A stretch of 13,121 bases of DNA from Methanocorpusculum sp. Its GTDB lineage: Archaea; Halobacteriota; Methanomicrobia; Methanomicrobiales; Methanocorpusculaceae. The position numbers and the translations under genes are program-made. Under the pieces are notes generated by a model. The model saw nothing but the letters and a program-made list of their open reading frames with translations. It ran no database searches and was not told the origin of the DNA. This document shows, in pieces, positions 1-6,458 of this stretch (the stretch's first letter is position 1; each line of letters opens with the position of its first letter). The stretch lies in NCBI GenBank assembly GCA_030539595.1, contig JAUNXW010000035.1, positions 1-13,121 on the forward strand, given 5' to 3'.

Positions 1-2026
1 CATCAACTATACTTGAATGCCACATTAGACCATCCCATGATAACCATTCTGTGTTTTTCTGGAAGTAATGGCTACCAGTTGCAATTGAATTCATCATCGT
101 CTGCGAGTCCAATGGAACAATCTGATCTCCATCTCCAAACTCGGCGAAATCTGAAATGCGTTTCAGAGTTCCGTCTTTATTTAATTCGAAAACGACACCA
201 GTTACTGTTGAACGACCTGAACCAACAACAAAATATGCATTATTATAATTTAATAATTCATGATTATATGATGTTACATGATTTCTTGTGGATATTAAAT
301 TACCGAATATTTCAGTGGCTATTGGCGTATATTTGGTTGAATCAATTTTTTCGATATTTATAAATAAAAATGAACTCATTATTGAACGGTATTTATGACC
401 GTTTATGAAATCATCAGTCGGCGACAACTCAGCGACCGATGGGAAATTTCTAATTGTATTGTACTTCGCAAGATTTAGACCATAAATATTATACATACTA
501 TTTGATCCTTCGTAAGGGGTATCAATAGTAATGATTGTGTCAACCTTATTTTCGGATTTATGTTTTGACATATAACTTGATGTTACAAGTCCACCCATAC
601 TATGACAGACAAGATCAACCTGTTCTGCACCAGTATTAGCCAATATCTCATTGATGTATGAATTTAAAGCAATTGAAATTGAATCTGATGATTGGCGCCA
701 GTCATATGAGAAGAAATAAACTCCGCGTTCATCTGGAAATAAAGAATCATCTGATAATGTGTCAACTAATTTTTTAAATCCATCGCCAGCACCATATTCT
801 CTATTATCTGTTGACAATGAGTTCTGATCAACATAATAGTTATTAATATTAATTCTTAGACCTTCTTCAATTGCAATATCATCTGTTATTAACGACCATA
901 ATGCCCCAAATCCCAGCCCGTCCCAAACCAAATCACCAGATGTATCATACAATTTACTTGCAGTTATCCCCGGCACAATAATTACCGGATTTGCCTTCTT
1001 AATCATGAAAGTAATGTACTTTGACTTTCCCAAAGAACCTCCTGTATCTGGTTTATAAATCTCAAAATATGCTTGATACTCACCAATATCATCTTCTGTT
1101 GAGATTGCTGTCAGATTAATTACTCCGGTTTTTGTAATATCAATTGTTTCAAATGATTTACCGCAAAACGTTGTGGTTTCTGCTTCGCCATTTTTAATAA
1201 AAACAATCTTACCTTTATTACCAACCATATCTTCATTATCAATGTTGATAGAGAAAGTAATTGGTACTGTAATAGTAACATTTTGACCCGCTGCTGAAAT
1301 CAAATTTTCCGGATTTGATTCAGATGGAATAAGTACTGAAAACAGGGGGTTCAGGATATCGCCAAACACGAACTTTAAATCATCAATGTTAGTCGACGTT
1401 ACCTCATAAAACCCGTTGTTTTGAATATTTTTCAGCAATGTTCTTGCATCACCATAATATCCATATCCATGGAAAAATCCAATCGTATAGATTTTATACT
1501 TTGATCTCAGTTTAGGGTAAAGTCCAGATACATCTCCGTCATCATTGGGTCCCCCCACATTTGGGAAACCATCTGACAAAAGAACAATCTCTTTCATATT
1601 TGCATTACTTGAACGTAACAGAGAATCAGCATCAGACAAACCATCGTACATGTTTGTCATGCCGCCTGTTCTTAATCCACGAATTGTAGATTTTAATGTA
1701 TCCCAATTATTTGTAAATGATGATACAACTCTTGAATCATCCTCAAATGTTACAATAGCAACCCTGTTGCTACCGCTTGCGTTTTTGATGTCATCAATAA
1801 AAACACATGCAGCTTCTATCATTGTACTCATTGGAGTGCCACTCATACTTCCGGAGACATCAAGCACAAGAACTACATCTCTTTCAGTAGCTGCCGCACT
1901 GACGGGCGTCATAACAGCACATAACAAAAGCATGACTGATAATACAATAATCGAAAGTTTTACAAAAGAGCGTCTATTCGGCTTTAGTTCCACTGGGGGG
2001 GGGGGCAATTCGATTGTAACGTTCAT
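1..2026 (-). CDS. Secreted vWA domain / LCAT-like alpha/beta hydrolase fusion protein, C-terminus beyond window
   Basis: An open frame of 675 codons runs from ATG at 2026 off the left edge with no stop. Residues 21-46 form a signal peptide or membrane anchor: basic residues, a hydrophobic core, then VSAAA as a likely cleavage site. A von Willebrand A domain follows (about 49-230) with all MIDAS ligands: D56-x-S58-x-S60, T124 and D152. A beta-rich linker spans about 235-340. From about 346 there is an LCAT/lipase-like alpha/beta hydrolase with P352-G353, YDWR at 441-444, the nucleophile elbow C-H-S476-M-G-G, D634 in GDGDQ and H670 near the edge, giving a plausible Ser-Asp-His triad. The family suggests an extracytoplasmic ester or acyl hydrolase with metal-dependent adhesion; the substrate is unknown. 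The true start is uncertain: the better-supported ATG at 2045 is out of frame because of a C11 tract. Codons are richer in A/T than in the rpo genes, which suggests acquisition by transfer. Confidence 0.75.
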   Translation of the reverse strand, partial: MNVTIELPPPPVELKPNRRSFVKLSIIVLSVMLLLCAVMTPVSAAATERDVVLVLDVSGSMSGTPMSTMIEAACVFIDDIKNASGSNRVAIVTFEDDSRVVSSFTNNWDTLKSTIRGLRTGGMTNMYDGLSDADSLLRSSNANMKEIVLLSDGFPNVGGPNDDGDVSGLYPKLRSKYKIYTIGFFHGYGYYGDARTLLKNIQNNGFYEVTSTNIDDLKFVFGDILNPLFSVLIPSESNPENLISAAGQNVTITVPITFSINIDNEDMVGNKGKIVFIKNGEAETTTFCGKSFETIDITKTGVINLTAISTEDDIGEYQAYFEIYKPDTGGSLGKSKYITFMIKKANPVIIVPGITASKLYDTSGDLVWDGLGFGALWSLITDDIAIEEGLRININNYYVDQNSLSTDNREYGAGDGFKKLVDTLSDDSLFPDERGVYFFSYDWRQSSDSISIALNSYINEILANTGAEQVDLVCHSMGGLVTSSYMSKHKSENKVDTIITIDTPYEGSNSMYNIYGLNLAKYNTIRNFPSVAELSPTDDFINGHKYRSIMSSFLFINIEKIDSTKYTPIATEIFGNLISTRNHVTSYNHELLNYNNAYFVVGSGRSTVTGVVFELNKDGTLKRISDFAEFGDGDQIVPLDSQTMMNSIATGSHYFQKNTEWLSWDGLMWHSSIVD
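1995..2005 (-). repeat. C11 homopolymer in the N-terminal coding region of the vWA-hydrolase gene
   Basis: Eleven consecutive G on the plus strand read as C11 on the coding strand and encode most of a Pro run (residues 8-11 from ATG 2026). The ATG at 2045 passes through the tract in another frame and ends at TAG 1976-1974 after 23 codons. Removing one C would join ATG 2045 to the long frame. Runs of this length are prone to slippage in replication and also to sequencing error. Confidence 0.9.
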
Positions 2027-2052
2027 AACATAATTTTTTCATCATTTTCTTT

Positions 2053-2091
2053 TCCTACAGTTTGTTTTGTTTGTGTTAATTGTATATAAAA
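2053..2091 (-). promoter_or_regulatory. TATA box and Shine-Dalgarno site for the vWA-hydrolase gene
   Basis: On the minus strand TTTTATATA (2091-2083) fits the methanogen TATA consensus well. Transcription would start about 25 bases downstream, near 2062-2058. AGGA at 2056-2053 then lies 7 bases before ATG 2045, and a second in-frame ATG follows at 2042. The resulting leader would be short, about 15 bases. The ATG at 2026 has no Shine-Dalgarno motif at the right distance, so these signals favour 2045 as the real initiation codon. The start of transcription is inferred from spacing only. Confidence 0.55.
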
Positions 2092-2132
2092 TTATCTTAT
2101 TGTTATATCAGTTATTGTATCATGAAATAAGA

Positions 2133-2339
2133 TTACATTTTATTATCATGTTCATCCCCATTAAATATAATATATCCAAACCACCAATTTACATACTCAA
2201 AAATTCTTTCCGGCTTTAGTGCGTGCCAGAAAACTTTTCCAAAAATGTGACCTGATTGTTTTTCGCATCGAATTGTTGTGTATTGATATAAGAAATGTTG
2301 TATAAAATATGGAAATATATTATATATGATAGTGTAACC
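2133..2339 (-). pseudogene. Probable decayed transposase C-terminal fragment
   Basis: A frame open from 2339 to the TAA at 2135-2133 has no ATG near its upstream end; the only Met is the last residue. It ends with a protein-like tail: TIRCEKQSG, then a VFWHALKPERIF stretch, then EYVNWWFG. The pattern resembles the end of DDE/integrase-type transposases, where a YNxxRPHE-like segment precedes a TPxxVFW-like segment and a Pro-Glu-Arg-Ile motif. The catalytic DDE core is not present upstream and an in-frame TAA (2342-2340) closes the frame, so this would be a relic. The family call rests on pattern memory from a short, A+T-rich stretch and could be wrong. Confidence 0.4.
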
Positions 2340-2419
2340 TTATTTCGTAACATAACAATATACGGAAAATCATCTATATCAAATTATATCTCTAAAAAGA
2401 TTGTGAAATATAGTTATGC

Positions 2420-2436
2420 CTGCTTTACAAAAGCAG
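2420..2436. repeat. Perfect 7-bp inverted repeat (hairpin), 3-base loop
   Basis: CTGCTTT and AAAGCAG are separated by ACA. On the minus strand the hairpin lies about 30 bases past the T6 run after the U32 gene, and another oligo-T (2394-2398) follows about 20 bases further on. It may be a back-up terminator or mRNA 3' end structure for the U32 transcript; an operator or chance are alternatives. Confidence 0.4.
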
Positions 2437-2465
2437 ATATTTAATTAAGTATATGGAATAGAGTT

Positions 2466-2471
2466 AAAAAA
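2466..2471 (-). terminator. Oligo-T terminator of the U32 gene
   Basis: T6 on the coding strand begins 12 bases after the U32 stop codon. Archaeal RNA polymerase terminates at oligo-T runs without needing a hairpin, so this is a plausible end of the U32 transcript. Confidence 0.5.
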
Positions 2472-2483
2472 TCAGGACAGAAT

Positions 2484-4880
2484 TTATTCCGTCCCTCTTA
2501 AATAATGTCCAGCTGTGATTCCTCCGGAAGCAAGTTCTCTTATCTGCTCTTTGAGCGCTTTAATATCTCCGCCGTCAAGAGCTTCACGATAAATTGAAAC
2601 CATGCGTCTTATGTATTCAGGGCTTCTTCCTCTTGCGTCGATGGAAATTACGGACACTCCGTTCTTGGAAAGAATATTCACATATTCTAAAAGACAGGTC
2701 TCAGCGGCGTTTAAGATATGAGTTCTGCACGCGGTGTCTGTTCTTATTCTGAAAATTCTGTTCGTTCTGTCCTTCAATGCCCAGGACTGATTGCATGAAC
2801 GGCATCCCTGAACGGTTGCGGGAATACAGTTTTCGGTAATCATCACCTCAAGACTGCCCTGAACAATCACCTCGACTTTCGGCGGGTGAGCATAAGCCGC
2901 GAGATTTTCCATCAGAGTTTTAATCTGCTTTCCGGAAAGTTCAGGCGACAGGCAAATCTGTCTGCATTTCTTACCGTATTCGTTTGCGGTGACCGCGTTT
3001 GTAATATTTAAGCCAGAGCCCGCATATCTTGGAATTCCTTTAATGAAGTCTGCAATTCCTATTCCATCGACCATTACGCCCGCAGCTGACGCAGGAATTT
3101 TTGAAATAAATTTCTCAAGCTCGTGCTCGGCTGTGATTCGCGGGAACTTATAGATTATCGGAATATTGTAAATCTCATCAAAGCCTTCGTAGACAACCTG
3201 ATTAGCTCCGGCTGTGTTTGCCGCTTTTGCACAAACTACCGAATCGGTATAAACCTGAATTAACGGCTCAACAGCTTCCGGATTTGCAGAACCTTTCGGC
3301 TGGTAGGAATAACTGCGTCTCTCTTTTTTCTCTGTAAGTTTTACAAGGCACTTATCCAGAAATCTTCTGCGAAGGTCTGATACGATTTTTATCGGGACAA
3401 ATTTTGTTCCATCGTAGTTCATTGAAACATTGCGTACTGTAAAAGGTGTTCCGCCGGATTTTCTGATCTGAGCTTCGACAGCCTCAGCAGTTACAGGTTT
3501 TTTCAAAGCCTCCATCATCGGAATTTCTGATTTTTCGGTGACACCGTATCCCGATAAAATCATAAATCCTTCATCATCAAGGCTCACATCGACATCAATC
3601 AAAACGCGTCCTGCTGTTTCTTTTGAAACTATTGTTGAAGCATGCCTTTCGGTCTGCATACGCTTTGTAATCCAGAGTTCGCTTCCGACAGTCACATCTG
3701 CAGGTGCGGGGATTTTATAAGCGTCTCCTTCCGGGAAAACATACGGCTCTTTATTTAAGGCAAAACCTACCTCTTTACCGAGTTCTCCACCGATTTTAAA
3801 TCCGTGGGGAGAAATTCTTGCTTCGCGTGCGGCACATTTGAAAACAAGACCGTCTCCTGTATCCGGAACAGGACCTTCTATCTGAACAATTACTTTCCCG
3901 CGTTTTTCATCGACACCGGAAACAGTTCCAGCAAAAACTCCTCTGTTGTCCGGTTTTGTGTAGTTCATGAACGTCTTGCCTTTGTCTCCGAGGAGATATC
4001 CTTTTGTAAATCCTCTTGTAAAGGCAAACGACAAATCATCCATGACCTGAGTGTCGGGCGCGAATTCTCCTTTAGCTATTGAATCAAGCGCGTTGCGGTA
4101 AGCGTTTGTAACAACCGCGACATATTCGGGAGTTTTCATCCTTCCTTCTATTTTTATTGAGTCAATCCCTGTCCCGCAGACTTTATCCAGATGGGGATAA
4201 AGACACATATCTCTTGTGGATAAAATATATTCTCCATCAGTCTTGACTTCGGTTTTATCGGCAAGAAGTGTATACGGTTTTCTGCACGGCTGAGCACACA
4301 TTCCTCTGTTTCCGCTTCTACCTCCTATGACGGAAGAAAACAGACACTGTCCCGAATAACTGTAGCAGATTGCTCCGTGAACAAATATTTCAAGTTCAAC
4401 AGAACACTCGTCCGCTGTTTTTTTGATTTCGGCGAGGTCTTCTATTGAAACCTCACGGGCAAGAACAACTCTTGTGATTCCGTGTTCTGCGGCAAACCTG
4501 ATTCCCGCAGAATTATTAATGGTCATCTGAGTACTTGCATGAACAGGAAGGTCAGGAACAGTTTCGCGTGCTGTCATTAAAACTGCGGTATCCTGCACAA
4601 GAATTGCATCAACATCAGCGTCTGAAAGGAATTTCAGATATTCGGCAACTTTTGTGAGTTCATCATCGGTTACCAAAGTGTTTACGGTAACATAGACTTT
4701 GACTCCGTGTGCGTGTGCGAATTTTACCGCTTTGTTAATCTCTTCTTCGGAAAAATTTGCGGCATAGGCTCTTGCTCCAAATGATTTTCCGCCGAGATAT
4801 ACAGCGTCCGCACCTGCGGAAACGGCTGCTTTCAGTGCATCAAATGAGCCTGCGGGTGATAATAGTTCAGGGATTTTCAT
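2484..4880 (-). CDS. U32 family protein (peptidase U32 / probable Fe-S RNA hydroxylase type)
   Basis: 798 residues. The N-terminus PELLSPAGSFDALKAAV is the conserved U32 start, which fixes the initiation codon. The family signature spans about 165-183: EIFVHGAIC, then GQCLFSS, with H168, C172 and C179. CAQPC follows at 195-199 and C226 lies in a TRDMC motif. A second Cys set (C685, C693, C696, C718) lies in the C-terminal domain, before a CRTHILNA motif. Length and layout fit the long archaeal U32 proteins with a collagenase-like middle domain. Members were first called collagenase-like proteases, but characterised bacterial ones (RlhA, TrhP, UbiU/UbiV) take part in hydroxylation of rRNA, tRNA or ubiquinone precursors, and several bind Fe-S clusters. 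An RNA-modifying role is therefore likelier than proteolysis here; that is inference. It starts 11 bases after rpoA2 but lacks a Shine-Dalgarno site, and a T8 run fills the gap. Confidence 0.88.
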   Translation of the reverse strand: MKIPELLSPAGSFDALKAAVSAGADAVYLGGKSFGARAYAANFSEEEINKAVKFAHAHGVKVYVTVNTLVTDDELTKVAEYLKFLSDADVDAILVQDTAVLMTARETVPDLPVHASTQMTINNSAGIRFAAEHGITRVVLAREVSIEDLAEIKKTADECSVELEIFVHGAICYSYSGQCLFSSVIGGRSGNRGMCAQPCRKPYTLLADKTEVKTDGEYILSTRDMCLYPHLDKVCGTGIDSIKIEGRMKTPEYVAVVTNAYRNALDSIAKGEFAPDTQVMDDLSFAFTRGFTKGYLLGDKGKTFMNYTKPDNRGVFAGTVSGVDEKRGKVIVQIEGPVPDTGDGLVFKCAAREARISPHGFKIGGELGKEVGFALNKEPYVFPEGDAYKIPAPADVTVGSELWITKRMQTERHASTIVSKETAGRVLIDVDVSLDDEGFMILSGYGVTEKSEIPMMEALKKPVTAEAVEAQIRKSGGTPFTVRNVSMNYDGTKFVPIKIVSDLRRRFLDKCLVKLTEKKERRSYSYQPKGSANPEAVEPLIQVYTDSVVCAKAANTAGANQVVYEGFDEIYNIPIIYKFPRITAEHELEKFISKIPASAAGVMVDGIGIADFIKGIPRYAGSGLNITNAVTANEYGKKCRQICLSPELSGKQIKTLMENLAAYAHPPKVEVIVQGSLEVMITENCIPATVQGCRSCNQSWALKDRTNRIFRIRTDTACRTHILNAAETCLLEYVNILSKNGVSVISIDARGRSPEYIRRMVSIYREALDGGDIKALKEQIRELASGGITAGHYLRGTE

Positions 4881-4888
4881 AAAAAAAA
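4881..4888 (-). terminator. T8 run between rpoA2 and the U32 gene
   Basis: Eight T on the coding strand fill most of the 11-base gap and abut the U32 ATG. In archaea such a run can terminate transcription, so the polymerase operon may end or be attenuated here. The short gap alternatively supports read-through into U32. The sequence cannot decide between them. Confidence 0.4.
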
Positions 4889-4891
4889 GAT

Positions 4892-6457
4892 TTACTGCTG
4901 AGGTACTCTGCGTACCATCAGTTTTACGTCGCCTGTTCCAAGCTGAATAGGCTGACCGACAATAACGTTTTCGGTAACTCCGGAAAGTTCATCGTATTCA
5001 TGAGCGACCGCCGCATCAAGAAGATGGTTGACGGTAACTTCGAAACTTGCACGGGAAAGAACCGATTCCTTCTCACCCGCAATTCCGTGACGACCAATCT
5101 GCTTAACCTCTCCGTCCATGCACATGATATCTGCGACAAGCATAATATGTCTTAAGTCGACTGAAATACCCTGCTCTTTTAAGGTTGAGAATGCCTCAAA
5201 GATGATTGCCGAACGTGCAGCTTCAATTCCTATGGTGTTTGCAATCTCTGCGATGTTGTTGGTTCTTGTTCTGGTGCAGTCGACACCGTCAATCTCGAAA
5301 ACATCTTTCAGGTTTGAACCTTCAGTATGGAGAATGTATTCGTCGTTTTCTTTTCTCACGACAACACGTTTGATATCATCAATACCCTGAACGATAACCT
5401 GTCTGACATGTTCTGCGAGCTGGAAGAGATTCTGATAAGAGTCCTCATTCTTCGGGAGAAATTTCAGTATTCCCTTGTCTTCGTCGGCTTCAACTTCAAA
5501 GTCACGGTAGTGTCTCTTATCCTTAATCTTCTGCGGGGCTGTTGCCATAACTTCGGAGACAGCTATTTTACGTTTCTTGCAGACGTCTTTGTTAATCTGA
5601 ACAAGGACACACATGTCTGCGATATCGGTTTCAATATCTCCGAATTCATGGAGCGGTGCGGCTTCAATTTTCCATGAAACCTCACGGGCTTTGTCACGGC
5701 TCTCGCGATAGTCTTCGTCGAGGTAGATGGTCATAGTCGGAGTTGACGGCTCTTTTCTTGCATCCATAATTTCGATTAAACGCGGTAAACCGAGAGTAAC
5801 GTTAATTTCAGCAACTCCCGCGTAGTGGAAAGTACGCATTGTCATCTGAGTACCCGGTTCACCGATAGAGTGTGCAGCGTTGATTCCTACAGCTTCGCAC
5901 GGCTGAACACGAGTCATTTCATATTCTGAATTGATTCTTGAAACAATCTCTTCGAATTTTTCGTCAGTGACAGGCCTTCCCTCATCATGCTTTTCGATTA
6001 AGATTTTGATGAGTTCGTTTGTTGTTGAAACGGGCATGTCTTCATCGACAAGTCTGTGAACACGGCTCTTGAGCTGGTCAAGATTAATCTCTGCGTATTC
6101 TTCTTCGGACTTGGACTCAAGCCATTTTGTTACCTGTTCAAAGAGGGTTTTCGGTAAATCCCAGGTGTGAATGAGTTTAGCAATTGCCGACTCTTCAACT
6201 TCCTGAACTGCCTTGGACTTCTTTGATTTAGGCTTCTTCTCTTCGGTTTCTTCAACAGATTCTTCCGCAGGTGCTTCAGCTTCGACTTCAGCAACAGGTT
6301 CTTCTTCGATAAGAGCCTCTTCGACTTTTTCCTTTAATGATTTCTTGGAGGATTTTTTCTTGGGTTTTTCCTCGACAGGAGCAGTTTCTGCGACCGTGCT
6401 GATTTCTTCAGCGGGTACGGCAACTTCCTCTTCTGTCTTTTTCTTGCGGGCTGCCAT
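4892..6457 (-). CDS. rpoA2: DNA-directed RNA polymerase subunit A'' with N-terminal charged extension
   Basis: This is the C-terminal part of the largest polymerase subunit (Rpo1C). Residues 190-225 hold the trigger-loop region: AHSIGEPGTQMTM, then RTFHYAGVAE, with the catalytic-site H211 and Q204 intact. GLPRLIEIMDARK follows, and the C-terminus carries the EAARSAII and GRHGIAGEKESVLSRASFE segments of the clamp and cleft. Core homology begins near residue 90. Before it is an extension of about 88 residues made almost only of K, E, A, S, P, V and T, with two Lys blocks (31-43 and 74-82) around an acidic block. At 521 residues the protein is well over the roughly 390-400 I expect for the family. 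AGGAGG at 6472-6467, 9 bases before ATG 6457, supports this start and so the extension. It begins 1 base after the rpoA1 stop, so translation is probably coupled. Confidence 0.96.
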   Translation of the reverse strand: MAARKKKTEEEVAVPAEEISTVAETAPVEEKPKKKSSKKSLKEKVEEALIEEEPVAEVEAEAPAEESVEETEEKKPKSKKSKAVQEVEESAIAKLIHTWDLPKTLFEQVTKWLESKSEEEYAEINLDQLKSRVHRLVDEDMPVSTTNELIKILIEKHDEGRPVTDEKFEEIVSRINSEYEMTRVQPCEAVGINAAHSIGEPGTQMTMRTFHYAGVAEINVTLGLPRLIEIMDARKEPSTPTMTIYLDEDYRESRDKAREVSWKIEAAPLHEFGDIETDIADMCVLVQINKDVCKKRKIAVSEVMATAPQKIKDKRHYRDFEVEADEDKGILKFLPKNEDSYQNLFQLAEHVRQVIVQGIDDIKRVVVRKENDEYILHTEGSNLKDVFEIDGVDCTRTRTNNIAEIANTIGIEAARSAIIFEAFSTLKEQGISVDLRHIMLVADIMCMDGEVKQIGRHGIAGEKESVLSRASFEVTVNHLLDAAVAHEYDELSGVTENVIVGQPIQLGTGDVKLMVRRVPQQ

Positions 6458-6458
6458 T

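Larger units (their letters stand above)
2046..2483. other. A+T-rich intergenic region between the U32 gene and the vWA-hydrolase gene
   Basis: These 438 bases contain no intact gene that I recognise. They hold, from right to left, the oligo-T end signal of the U32 gene (2466-2471), a 7-bp hairpin (2420-2436), a probable transposase remnant (2133-2339) and the promoter of the vWA-hydrolase gene (2053-2091). The rest is very A+T-rich with many TATA-like strings, so promoter calls here carry a high chance of false positives. Confidence 0.7.

Noticed and set aside
13..363. Plus-strand open frame of 116 codons at the left edge
   Set aside because: It is antisense to the hydrolase domain, whose minus-strand frame contains the catalytic Asp and His motifs. 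No domain or Shine-Dalgarno support was seen.
1551..1556. Second C-run (C6 on the plus strand) in the vWA-hydrolase gene
   Set aside because: The run is short and the frame continues correctly across it with vWA motifs on both sides, so there is no sign of a frameshift.
1545..2033. Plus-strand open frame of 162 codons
   Set aside because: It is the antisense of the vWA-domain coding region, whose minus-strand frame has clear domain motifs.
1979..2220. Ten-base repeat CGGCTTTAGT at 1979-1988 and 2211-2220
   Set aside because: The copies lie in different coding contexts (ELKPNR and ALKPER) with no matching flanks, so no duplication or attachment site is supported.
2216..2353. Minus-strand ATG frame of 45 codons (2353 to TAA 2216)
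   Set aside because: It has no family resemblance and no Shine-Dalgarno site, and it overlaps the more protein-like transposase-tail frame. Open by chance in A+T-rich DNA is likely.
5327..5677. Plus-strand open frame of 116 codons
   Set aside because: It is antisense to conserved rpoA2 coding sequence and shows no family features.
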